Shown piece after piece: positions 25,726 through 33,281 of a DNA stretch of 64,000 bases (positions are counted from its first letter, which is position 1; each line of letters begins with the position of its first letter). Made by a program: the position numbers and the translations under genes. This DNA comes from UBA2862 sp045658005 (GTDB lineage Bacteria > Bacillota > Clostridia > Christensenellales > Aristaeellaceae). Where the stretch lies: positions 34,621 to 98,620 of the forward strand of contig JAZOUD010000064.1 of NCBI GenBank assembly GCA_045658005.1. The letters are read 5' to 3'. The notes beneath the pieces are model-generated. The model saw only the letters and a list, made by a program, of their open reading frames with translations, had not been told where the DNA came from and ran no database searches.

Positions 25726-26744
25726 AATAGAGTCATGGATAAGCAAATGACAATATCGCTGATCAGCGACGAACTACGACAAGCGGCGACGCCGAAGAAA
25801 GAGCTGCTTGAACGAATGGACAGGATCATACCGTGGAGCAGGTGGACGGAGTTGGTAGTCCCATACTATTATAAAGGAGAGCATGGGAACAAGCCGTATC
25901 CACTGGAGCGAATGCTGCGGATATATGTGATCCAAAACCTGTATAACCTGGCGGACATGGCGGCGAAATACGAGATCATGGACAGCCGGGCGTTTTCGGA
26001 TTTCTGCGGGGTGGATTCCAGTAATCAGGTACCTGACGGGGACACCATTGGCAGATTTCGGAACATACTGAAGGCGAACAACTTGCAGGACAAGCTGTTC
26101 GACGATGTGGTGCGCCTTTTAGAGTCTGAGGGATTGATTCTGCACCGGGGAACAATTGTGGATTCGACGCTGATTGCATCGCCATCGTCGACGAAAAACA
26201 AGAAAAAGAGCAGGGATCCGGAAGCACATCAAAGCAAAAAAGGAAACCAATGGTATTTCGGATACAAGGCGCACATCGGGGCGGATACGGACACAGGGCT
26301 GATTCATACGCTGGAAACGACGGCGGGTAATGTATCGGATGTATCAATGACCTCAAAGCTGCTTACAGGTGCAGAGGAAGAAGTCAACGGAGACGCCGGA
26401 TATGTAGGCGCCAATAAGCGAAAAGACGCAATCATACGGAACAAGTACGGAAAGAAGATCAAATATCGCATATGCCGTCGCCCGTCGACCCTGAAAAAGC
26501 TCAGTCGAAGTGGTCAGTATAAAGCGAGGAAAGCGGAATACAGGAAATCGTCAGTACGTTGCAAGATAGAACATGTCTTTGGTGTCGTCAAGAATCTGTT
26601 TCGATGTAGAAAGACACGATACCGAGGCAAGGAGAAGGTAGACTCACAATTGAAGATGGTGTTCGCGCTGGCGAACCTCTTCCTGGCCGATACCCGTTAT
26701 GGGCTTCAGGCCTGAGTGAGTTTACCTTCGGGACCCTATTGTGG
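25682..26744 (+). mobile_element. IS5-family insertion sequence
   Basis: One transposase gene with short flanks. Ends are not firmly resolved. A weak inverted match (AGGGAAACACCG on the left, AGGGTCCCGAAG on the opposite strand at the right) next to TA dinucleotides suggests borders near 25682 and 26744. The element separates an XRE gene from a SLOG-like gene, and both those genes appear to run into IS sequence at their 3' ends. Confidence 0.6.
25735..26715 (+). CDS. IS5-family DDE transposase
   Basis: 326 residues. An N-terminal IS5-type domain (YPLERMLRIYVIQNLYNLAD) is followed by the DDE core. First Asp is in GTIVDSTLI, second in DAGYVG, and Glu in CKIEHVFGVVKN with the Y-(2)-R-(3)-E-like signature. 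Length fits IS5 transposases. No frameshift is seen, so it could be active. Codon use is more AT-rich than in the neighbouring ICE genes. Confidence 0.9.
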   Translation: MDKQMTISLISDELRQAATPKKELLERMDRIIPWSRWTELVVPYYYKGEHGNKPYPLERMLRIYVIQNLYNLADMAAKYEIMDSRAFSDFCGVDSSNQVPDGDTIGRFRNILKANNLQDKLFDDVVRLLESEGLILHRGTIVDSTLIASPSSTKNKKKSRDPEAHQSKKGNQWYFGYKAHIGADTDTGLIHTLETTAGNVSDVSMTSKLLTGAEEEVNGDAGYVGANKRKDAIIRNKYGKKIKYRICRRPSTLKKLSRSGQYKARKAEYRKSSVRCKIEHVFGVVKNLFRCRKTRYRGKEKVDSQLKMVFALANLFLADTRYGLQA

Positions 26745-27234
26745 GGGAGTGTTCTCGTTCTCTATACCGTTTCGAACTCATGACTGTCCATTTGTGTATT
26801 GTGCGGCGTTTCCCTATGCAAAGTAATTCAATCTTCCGTGCGTCAGCTACCAGTTTCCTTGTATTGCCGACACGGTTCTTGTTGTAAGTAATAAGGTAAT
26901 CGCAGTGGTGGATCATATACTGGTTTGCTCGCATTATAGCGGCGCGCTTTGGGACGGTTTCGAGACCGTCCGGAAAAAGGGAGCCATCGAAGCCATCCGG
27001 CAAAGGTTCGACGTCAGTGCGATAATAGGGCATGAGCAGCGTAAGCGTAACACCGGCATGATGTCGCTTCGCTTCCATGACAGCACGGGCGGCAAGACGA
27101 TCGAAATTCCCATATCTCCCGACAACGAAGTCGATCACTCCATATTCGGAGATATGGCGCTCGACAGCCGTAAGCAGCCTATCGTATATGCTTTCCGGCG
27201 CGTCCCGATGGCCGATAAAGAAGCAAGTTTTCAC
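26722..27234 (-). CDS. SLOG-superfamily (DUF1273/YpsA-like) nucleotide-binding protein
   Basis: 170 residues, GTG start with AAGGA about 10 bases upstream. The opening MKTCFFIGHRDAPE, with GHR after the first strand and later GRYGNFDRLAARA, is typical of small SLOG/YpsA-like proteins, predicted to bind a nucleotide or its derivative. The core ends around IELLCIG. The tail (HSPTIGSRR) seems to be encoded by the IS right end, so the native C-terminus is lost. Exact role unknown. Confidence 0.65.
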   Translation of the reverse strand: MKTCFFIGHRDAPESIYDRLLTAVERHISEYGVIDFVVGRYGNFDRLAARAVMEAKRHHAGVTLTLLMPYYRTDVEPLPDGFDGSLFPDGLETVPKRAAIMRANQYMIHHCDYLITYNKNRVGNTRKLVADARKIELLCIGKRRTIHKWTVMSSKRYREREHSPTIGSRR

Positions 27235-27396
27235 GAGTGATCATTCCTTCGACAATCATAGGTTATTTCATATGCTCACCCCATTATAACCCTTATGTTC
27301 ACTACGTTGCAACTCTTATGATTTCTTTCTTGCACATCAAATGTTCTGTACAATAAATGCGAAGGATCTGCGTATATAGTTGTGCAGGAGGCGCTT

Positions 27397-27699
27397 ATGG
27401 ATACGAAAACCCACATCAAAGAATTGATGGATGAAAGAGGCTGGACTATCTATGAGCTGGCAAAGCGATCGGGACTCGCACAAACCACCATCGCAAACAT
27501 GTGGAAGCGCAATACCGAGCCAACTATTCCTTCTCTGCGAGCGATCTGTAACGGATTCGGCATCACTCTCGCTCAGTTTTTCGCGGAGGGTGATCTGGTT
27601 GAACTGACGCCCGAACAGCGCAACTTTTTCCTGCATTGGTCCGCACTCACGCCGGAGCAAAAGGAAATGCTCATGAATCTCGTGCAGTCCATGAAATAG
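27397..27699 (+). CDS. XRE-family regulator
   Basis: 100 residues from ATG 27397 (AGGAGG 6 bases upstream). HTH_3 domain near the N-terminus (IKELMDERGWTIYELAKRSG..TTIANMWKRN). The C-terminal part (LTPEQRNFFLHWSALTPEQK) is typical of small phage/ICE regulators. It ends in TAG and is followed by a strong terminator. Target unknown. Confidence 0.85.
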   Translation: MDTKTHIKELMDERGWTIYELAKRSGLAQTTIANMWKRNTEPTIPSLRAICNGFGITLAQFFAEGDLVELTPEQRNFFLHWSALTPEQKEMLMNLVQSMK

Positions 27700-27724
27700 G
27701 CATTGAAACCACCTGTTTTTTCAG

Positions 27725-27749
27725 CCCGCCATCGGCGGGTTTTCCTTTT
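27725..27749 (+). terminator. Rho-independent terminator after XRE gene
   Basis: CCCGCC-ATC-GGCGGG (27725-27739) followed by TTTTCCTTTT. Confidence 0.85.
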
Positions 27750-27761
27750 CCAAAAAAGAAC

Positions 27762-27810
27762 TTGACATTTCGGCGATCCGTCTCTATAATCGCTTTACCA
27801 TGCTAAAGCG
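27762..27810 (+). promoter_or_regulatory. Consensus promoter plus palindrome for second tnpV
   Basis: TTGACA (27762-27767), 17 bases, TATAAT (27785-27790), then CGCTTTA-N6-TAAAGCG (27791-27810) with no gap. Arms, spacing and position match the module before the nested tnpV (2187-2235). Confidence 0.8.
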
Positions 27811-27836
27811 CATATTTCAACAAGGAGGCGAAGATT

Positions 27837-28181
27837 ATGGAGATCACATATACTCAAAAGGGGGACTACCTCTATCCCAACCTGGCCATCGACCCGGAAG
27901 ATCAAGTGGATGTCGGGAAGTATGGTCAGATGCGCCGGCGATATTTGAAAGAGCATCGGCCCGGGCTTTATGGTGCCCTCTGGGTCGAGGGCAAGCTGAC
28001 GCCGCACCTGGTGGAGATCAACGATACGGCCTTTGCACAGATCGACCTCATTGTCAGGCAGCTGCTGAAAGCCTATCCCGCGCCGAACAGATCGGAGGAT
28101 CATTTGGCCTATGTCGCGCACATGAACAGCTTGACTGCGATGGCAGAGGAGACTGTTCTGCACGATCTGATCTACGTTTGA
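27837..28181 (+). CDS. tnpV: TnpV-family protein, free-standing copy
   Basis: 114 residues starting MEITYTQKGDYLYPNLAI with AAGGAGG 8 bases upstream. It is homologous over its full length to the nested copy at 1792-2142, diverged mainly in the middle. It is a single-gene unit with its own consensus promoter and a strong terminator downstream. The family has no established function that I know of; the conserved palindromic promoter suggests tight control. Confidence 0.8.
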   Translation: MEITYTQKGDYLYPNLAIDPEDQVDVGKYGQMRRRYLKEHRPGLYGALWVEGKLTPHLVEINDTAFAQIDLIVRQLLKAYPAPNRSEDHLAYVAHMNSLTAMAEETVLHDLIYV

Positions 28182-28188
28182 CATTGTT

Positions 28189-28227
28189 CTGACGGAAACT
28201 CGTACGGCTTCCGTCAGTTCCTTTTTT
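28189..28227 (+). terminator. Rho-independent terminator after tnpV
   Basis: CTGACGGAA (28189-28197) with TTCCGTCAG (28209-28217), then TTCC and TTTTTT. Confidence 0.85.
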
Positions 28228-28241
28228 GTGTTTCCACAATA

Positions 28242-28898
28242 CTACCTACATGCGATCAGATGTGATTTCAGGATATCCAGGCTGTCCTCTTCCAACCGCT
28301 TTGCCCAGGATCGTTTCAAATGATAGCGCCGGGCGGTTTCGGCTTCGCTGTGTTCCTGCCCGTCGTCGAAGCCGAAGCGGTACATCAGGTATGCCCGGCC
28401 GCGCAGACCACATTTTTCGAGCCCTGCCTCCAGCGCCTCGCCGGTCTCCTTTTGCAGATAGATCTGTTCCGGCGTCATGGTATAGGGATCGTTCGGCATG
28501 CCGATGCGCCGCCAGGACGTCTCCTCTGCCTCGGCATCATATTCCGTCCAGTGAAAATCAGGATTGGCCCGGAGAAATTTGAACTCAAACCGCTTCGCGT
28601 TCTCCCGCAGCCAGTCCATCATGGCATTTCTGATAGTCGGCGCAGCATAGGTCAGGAACAACGTCCCGCGGGATGGATCGAAGTTCTCCGCGGCAGCGAG
28701 CAGCGCAATCAGCCCCTCCTGCTCCAGGTCGTCCACGTCCGTCTCCGAAAGGGCAAATGCAGCCTTACGCGCCTTATGGATTTCGTCCGCGCATTTGATG
28801 ACAAATCCCCGGTTCTGCGATATCAGACGATCCTTCGCCCACGTCTGCCTCGCTGAAATCAACCGGCAGAGCTGCTCGTTGGTATATTCGTGTCCCAT
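28242..28898 (-). CDS. Sigma-70 family RNA polymerase sigma factor
   Basis: 218 residues. Region 2 pattern is DVDDLEQEGLIALLAAAENF..SRGTLFLTYAAPTIRNAMMD. A C-terminal HTH-like segment (HSEAETARRYHLKRSWAKRL) stands for region 4. The start lies inside the 3' end of the upstream XRE gene (40-base overlap), so the two are coupled. It probably drives expression of ICE genes; target promoters are unknown. Stop codon TAG. Confidence 0.85.
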   Translation of the reverse strand: MGHEYTNEQLCRLISARQTWAKDRLISQNRGFVIKCADEIHKARKAAFALSETDVDDLEQEGLIALLAAAENFDPSRGTLFLTYAAPTIRNAMMDWLRENAKRFEFKFLRANPDFHWTEYDAEAEETSWRRIGMPNDPYTMTPEQIYLQKETGEALEAGLEKCGLRGRAYLMYRFGFDDGQEHSEAETARRYHLKRSWAKRLEEDSLDILKSHLIACR

Positions 28899-29689
28899 TT
28901 TCCTTTCCCTGCAATGTCCCTGCTTATCAGCTGGATGATCGGTTCACGGAAGTCATACAGGCTGTGCGCATCTACGTGCCACGCCCGCGTCACCGCTCCG
29001 AGGATCACATCCGCGATACTCTCAGGTGAAACCGGCTTTCCTTTCTTCCGCAGCGCGTAAATCTCCCGCTGCACATCTTTCGCCACCTGGCTGTCCCGCT
29101 CCTGTTGATCGGCATGCTCCGGTTCGCCCGCATCCTTTTTCATGCTTCGCAGCATCAGTTCCATGCGCATCACCAGCCGCTCCAGCGCCAGGCCGGATGG
29201 CATCTTCATCGCGGTAAGCTCCATCTGCGCCGCCGGGAAGGGTCGCGCCATGTCCATGGCGGAGGCGATCATGTCATTCTGGATGCGCATACCCGCCTCC
29301 AGACTGCCATCCAGCCAGGATGAGATGTTCCGTGAGATCGTTGGGAAGCACGGGTTCATCACCATGCGGTTCAGGACGTTCATATCCACCTCGCCGGAAT
29401 TCAGCCGACGCGCGGCCTTCGGCGACAGGCCAAGCTGCCCGACCTCGTAATTCTTTCGGTCGGGAAAGTCGGTGACGCCCAGCAAGAAGTCCGTGGACAC
29501 GCGAAACACCTGCGCCAGCTTCACCACGATGTCGCTGCCGGGGCTTTCGATCTCGCCCTTCTCAATCCGGCTCAGCGTGCTGGCTGACGTGCCGATACGT
29601 GCAGCTAGCTCCCCCTGCGTCAGCTTGTCCCTCTCGCGCAACTCCCGCACCCGGTCGCCCAGGCTGCCGGGCAAATGCTTCTCCATCAT
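28859..29689 (-). CDS. XRE-family regulator with long C-terminal domain
   Basis: About 276 residues. HTH_3 domain (VRELRERDKLTQGELAARIGTS..LSRIEKGE) at ~12-65, then a ~200-residue region with LSPKAARRLNSGEVDMNVLN and RLVMRMELMLRSMKKD. ATG 29689 is preferred (GGAG 5 bases upstream) over the longer frame to 29740. It lies 2 bases after the LexA-like stop and overlaps the sigma gene, forming a lexA-like/xre/sigma operon. Confidence 0.8.
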   Translation of the reverse strand: MMEKHLPGSLGDRVRELRERDKLTQGELAARIGTSASTLSRIEKGEIESPGSDIVVKLAQVFRVSTDFLLGVTDFPDRKNYEVGQLGLSPKAARRLNSGEVDMNVLNRMVMNPCFPTISRNISSWLDGSLEAGMRIQNDMIASAMDMARPFPAAQMELTAMKMPSGLALERLVMRMELMLRSMKKDAGEPEHADQQERDSQVAKDVQREIYALRKKGKPVSPESIADVILGAVTRAWHVDAHSLYDFREPIIQLISRDIAGKGKWDTNIPTSSSAG

Positions 29690-29691
29690 AT

Positions 29692-30291
29692 TCACTCCAG
29701 GTTCTTCAACACCCGCACCGCAATGCCCTGGATCTGGCATCGGTCGACGAGTATGTCTGCGTAATTCTGATTCTCCGGCTTCAACCTCACACGTTTCTTC
29801 TCCGGCTCGGGATAGTAACGCTTTAGCGTCGCGGCGTCCTCATCGTCGATGAACGCCACCACGATCTGCCCGGTCTCGGCGGTCTCCTGCTGGCGCACCA
29901 ACACCAGGTCGCCGCTGTCGATGCCGGCGTCGATCATGGAATCGCCCTCGGCCCGAAGCAGGAAATAGCTGCCGGACTTCGCCAGGGCAGGGGAGATCGT
30001 GTAGGTCTCCTCGATGTTCTCCTCGGCGAGTATCGGCTGGCCGCAGGCGATGCGTCCCACCAGCGGCACGCGCATGGCGTCGTGCTGCCCGGCCATTCGG
30101 ATGTTCCGGTGGCCACTGTAGTCCAGCCGCCCCTGCTCCTTCAGCTCCGCGAGATAGCGCTGCACGGTGCCCCTGGAGATACCTGTCTCGGCGACAATCT
30201 CGCGGATCGATGGGGAATTTCCAAATTCGGCAGAATGTCGCTGGATCACATCGATGATCCTTCTGAACTTTTCCTCATCCTTTGTGCGCAT
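29692..30291 (-). CDS. LexA-like self-cleaving repressor
   Basis: 199 residues from ATG 30291 (GAGGG about 8 bases upstream). N-terminal winged HTH (SIREIVAETGISRGTVQRYL) and C-terminal S24 domain. Cleavage site is Cys-Gly in RIACGQPILA where LexA usually has Ala-Gly. Catalytic Ser is in GDSMIDAGI and Lys in DAATLKRYY. It should respond to DNA damage through RecA-assisted self-cleavage. A GACA-N3-TGTC-type site overlaps its own start region, suggesting autoregulation. It is either the ICE SOS switch or an imported lexA. Confidence 0.88.
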   Translation of the reverse strand: MRTKDEEKFRRIIDVIQRHSAEFGNSPSIREIVAETGISRGTVQRYLAELKEQGRLDYSGHRNIRMAGQHDAMRVPLVGRIACGQPILAEENIEETYTISPALAKSGSYFLLRAEGDSMIDAGIDSGDLVLVRQQETAETGQIVVAFIDDEDAATLKRYYPEPEKKRVRLKPENQNYADILVDRCQIQGIAVRVLKNLE

Positions 30292-30313
30292 GGGACATCC
30301 CTCACTTTTATAT

Positions 30314-30360
30314 GTGACATTTGTCCCATTTATAATAACACACCCTGTCAAGCCTGTCAA
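30314..30360 (-). promoter_or_regulatory. Promoter and operator of the LexA-like operon
   Basis: Minus strand TTGACA (30360-30355), 17 bases, TATTAT (30337-30332), then the near-palindrome GGGACAAATGTCAC (30327-30314). A further GGGACAT-like half-site lies next to the start codon (30292-30298). Confidence 0.65.
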
Positions 30361-30668
30361 GCGATCCCATTCAGACTTGCGTATCCGCAAATTTCTTCTT
30401 GTCCCGCACGCAGAATTGCAGTCATGCCGGAAAAACCGGGGTGCCCGGTACAATCTCCGTATAATCTGACAGAAGCGCAAAACGGCTGGTGGAGCTGCCC
30501 CACCGTCCTGTCCCTTTTGCCTCTCTCGCGGGTTGCCTGGCCGTGAGAAGGCGGGGACGGAAAGCCGGATTGCGCTTCAATCCATTGGAAAGGAGGTTTT
30601 GCCCGGCAAGAAAAACGCCCCGTCGCCCGTTCACCCCATCGACCCAAGAGAAAGGAAGGATAGAAACA
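30361..30668. other. Divergent intergenic region
   Basis: 308 bases between the LexA-like operon and the plus-strand mobilisation genes. A TATAAT at 30460-30465 could serve the rightward genes, but no good -35 is present. I see no gene. Confidence 0.4.
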
Positions 30669-31028
30669 TTGTCCGCAGTTCGTCACTACACTCTGGAAGA
30701 ATTGCAGCAGAAACAGGAGAAAGCTTCCCAACGGCAAGCGTGGCTGGCTGAAAGCGCCAAGCGCGCCGCCGCACGGGAACGCGCTTTGAGGAAGAAGATC
30801 GCCCGGCAGGAAGAGGAAGAGAAAAACCATCGCCTGCTCGCCCGTGGCGCGCTGTTGGAGGGGTTCATCGAGAATGCTCCGCAGCTGACCGACGGGCAGC
30901 TGGAGGAAATTCTGACCATCGCCCTCCGACAGGATGCCGTGAAGAAGGCAATTACCCGGATGAAGCCCGCCACCCCTGCCGAATCCGCACCCACTCTGAC
31001 CGGAAAGGAGGAAAAGTCCGATGAATGA
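30669..31028 (+). CDS. Relaxosome accessory protein (DUF3847-like), first paralogue
   Basis: 119 residues from TTG 30669, with GGAAGG upstream; the frame extends further 5' but without coding character. A Lys/Arg/Glu/Gln-rich coiled coil (~8-65) is followed by ARGALLEGFIENAPQLTDGQ. The next gene has the same arrangement, so the two are paralogues. It lies upstream of the candidate oriT and MobA, fitting a DNA-binding partner of the relaxase. The start codon is uncertain. Confidence 0.65.
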   Translation: MSAVRHYTLEELQQKQEKASQRQAWLAESAKRAAARERALRKKIARQEEEEKNHRLLARGALLEGFIENAPQLTDGQLEEILTIALRQDAVKKAITRMKPATPAESAPTLTGKEEKSDE

Positions 31029-31308
31029 GCTGCATGAACTGGAAAAGCTGGACAGTGAGATCCATCGCAGGAAGGCGGAAATGGCACGGCTGGAGGATCA
31101 GCAGAAGATCCTCGCCAAAGAGGCCGCGCTGCTGAACCGTCGCCAGCGTACGCGGCGGCTCTGCCTCCGCGGTGGAATGCTGGAGAGCTTTCTCGGCGTG
31201 CCGGAGCTCCTGACCGACGAGCAGGTCATGACCCTGCTCAAGCTGGCGTTCAACACGTCCGTTGTGGTCAATCAGCTCAGCGTCTATCTGACCGAGGTGA
31301 CCACATGA
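31021..31308 (+). CDS. Relaxosome accessory protein (DUF3847-like), second paralogue
   Basis: 95 residues. A coiled coil (LHELEKLDSEIHRRKAEMAR..) is followed by LRGGMLESFLGVPELLTDEQ, parallel to the preceding protein. It overlaps that gene by 8 bases (AGGAGG within its end). This small family accompanies MobA/MobL relaxases in Firmicutes ICEs. Confidence 0.75.
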   Translation: MNELHELEKLDSEIHRRKAEMARLEDQQKILAKEAALLNRRQRTRRLCLRGGMLESFLGVPELLTDEQVMTLLKLAFNTSVVVNQLSVYLTEVTT

Positions 31309-31329
31309 TCGCGTCACATGCCGACGCAC

Positions 31330-31380
31330 CGGTCCCATAACCCGTAAGGGCGCAATTATACATAGGTCTCATGTCCCATG
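31330..31380. other. oriT: Candidate origin of transfer (nic region)
   Basis: The opposite strand of 31341-31360 reads TATAATTGCGCCCTTACGGG. This resembles the nic core of MobQ-type relaxase plasmids (..GTGCGCCCT..). It lies between the accessory genes and mobA. Small inverted repeats flank it (GGTCCCATAA / CATGTCCCATG region). Inferred from similarity and position only. Confidence 0.5.
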
Positions 31381-31467
31381 AGCCTTTATGCCATTGCGCT
31401 CTCCGAGGGGGTCAGCCCGCCTGCTTCCGCAGGCAAGGTCGCCAGGCAGAATGCCTCGGCGACTGAT

Positions 31468-31502
31468 GAAAAGAAGCGGCTTTGCCTGAGCCGCTTCTTT
31501 TC
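31468..31502. terminator. Bidirectional terminator before mobA
   Basis: Perfect 14-bp stem, GAAAAGAAGCGGCT (31468-31481) and AGCCGCTTCTTTTC (31489-31502), with A/T runs in both directions. Confidence 0.75.
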
Positions 31503-31628
31503 AATTCAAGGAACTTCGTCCCCTGCGCCGGCAAGCCGGCTACCCCTGTGAGCCCCCACGCGAAAGACAGTCTGCGATTAGGCACGCTGCCTTTCGCTTT
31601 TATTCCACGAACCGGGAGGTGAAACCGT

Positions 31629-33182
31629 CTGCCCTGTCCCCATTTCAACATCAAGATTGTGCAGCGCAGCAAGGGTCAGTCCGCGGTGGCCGCTGCCGCC
31701 TACCAGAGCAGCGACCGCCTCTTCTGCGAGTACGATCAGAAGACCAAGCATTACCGCAACAAGAAGGAGGTGGTATTCTCGACCATCCTCGCGCCGCCCC
31801 ACGTGCCACCGGAGCTGACCGACCGGAACGCGCTTTGGAACAGCGTGGAGAACGCTGAAACCCGGTACAATTCCCAGCTCGCCCGGCGTGTCGTCATGGC
31901 GCTGCCGAAGGAAATCCCCAGAGAGCAACAGATTCAGCTGGTGCAGGAATACTGTGAAGCTCAATTCGTATCCAAAGGTATGATCGCCGACATCGCCATT
32001 CACGACAAGGGCGACGGCAATCCCCACGCCCACATTCTGCTCACCATGCGGCCCGTGGACGAAAAGGGAAACTGGGCTCCGAAGGGCAGGATGGTCTACA
32101 ACCTGGACGAAAACGGGCAAAAGCAGAAAACTGCCAATGGCAACCGGAAGTGTCACAAGGAGCCGACCGTCGATTGGAACGACCGGAAGTATGCTGAAAT
32201 CTGGCGGCATGAGTGGGAAGGGATTGTCAACCGGTATTACGCCGAGAACGGGTTGGAGGAGCGGGTCGACCTGCGCTCCTATGAACGTCAGGGCATCGAC
32301 ACAATTCCCACCGTACACATGGGACCTGCCGTCACCCAGATGGAAAAACGGGGCATGGTCACAATCGTCGGCACCCTGAACCGGGACATCAAGGAATATA
32401 ATTCCGCCCGCCGCTCTCTGACCCGAAGCATCCGGACGATCACCGCGCAGCTGGAGGAGCTGAACCGCCGCCGCGAGGACGCCGCCATCCAAGCGTTCCC
32501 CTTCGACCGTCCGCGCGATCTGATGGAGCTGATCATCGCCTACTATGACATCCGCTCGAACGAGCGCCTGTCCTGGTCGCGGTACGCCCAGCGGAAAGGT
32601 ACCGTGCGCGATCTGCAGGGCATGATCGATTGCTACACATGGCTCAAGAAAAACAGCATCGGGACAGTCGAGACCTTCAATGCCCGGTTTGCTCAGCTGA
32701 GGGATGAAGTCAAGGCCGTCACCGACGGCATCGATGCCATGGAGAAGGAGAGCCGCAGCCTGGAGGCCTGGCACAAGCACCTGACCAATCGGAAGAAGTA
32801 CCGCCCCATATTCGAGCAGTACGCCGGAAAGATGTTCAAGGCCAACCAGGAGCGGTTCGCCGAAGAGCACAAGGAAGAGCTGGACAAGTACCGCGCCGCC
32901 GTGCGCTACTTCAAGGCACATCCGGATCGTGAGAATGTCAAAGCCGCCGACTTGGTCAAGCGGCACAACGAACTGAAAGCCGTCATCGCCGCTGAGAACG
33001 ACAAGCTGACCGATCTAAAGGCCCGGATGGAGCCCTTTGGCAGGATCTCATATTATGTCAGCCAGATCTACAAGCCCAGGCCAAACCTCGATGAACAGGA
33101 CGGCAGAACTGAAGCAAAGAGAACTGAAGTCGCGCCGCCCGAGCCGCAGAAGCGGAAGCGCAAGGACATCCAATCACTATAA
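31629..33182 (+). CDS. mobA: MobA/MobL (MobQ-type) relaxase, CTG start
   Basis: 517 residues if read from CTG 31629. That gives PCPHFNIKIVQRSKGQSAVA, the canonical N-terminus of this family; an in-frame TGA at 31620 rules out any start further upstream. GGAGG lies 9 bases before the CTG. The only other start, GTG 31659, would cut off conserved residues. The metal-binding motif HAHILLTMR is present near residue ~130, and a long helical C-terminal half follows. It nicks oriT and pilots the strand. It follows the candidate oriT. Confidence 0.88.
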   Translation: MPCPHFNIKIVQRSKGQSAVAAAAYQSSDRLFCEYDQKTKHYRNKKEVVFSTILAPPHVPPELTDRNALWNSVENAETRYNSQLARRVVMALPKEIPREQQIQLVQEYCEAQFVSKGMIADIAIHDKGDGNPHAHILLTMRPVDEKGNWAPKGRMVYNLDENGQKQKTANGNRKCHKEPTVDWNDRKYAEIWRHEWEGIVNRYYAENGLEERVDLRSYERQGIDTIPTVHMGPAVTQMEKRGMVTIVGTLNRDIKEYNSARRSLTRSIRTITAQLEELNRRREDAAIQAFPFDRPRDLMELIIAYYDIRSNERLSWSRYAQRKGTVRDLQGMIDCYTWLKKNSIGTVETFNARFAQLRDEVKAVTDGIDAMEKESRSLEAWHKHLTNRKKYRPIFEQYAGKMFKANQERFAEEHKEELDKYRAAVRYFKAHPDRENVKAADLVKRHNELKAVIAAENDKLTDLKARMEPFGRISYYVSQIYKPRPNLDEQDGRTEAKRTEVAPPEPQKRKRKDIQSL

Positions 33183-33281
33183 GGAGTTTGACAACTTCAT
33201 CTGACCAAGGTGTAATTCAGTCAGACATTCTCATCGTTCATATTACTCTACGACAAAAGAAAGGAAGCGATAAATCCAACA

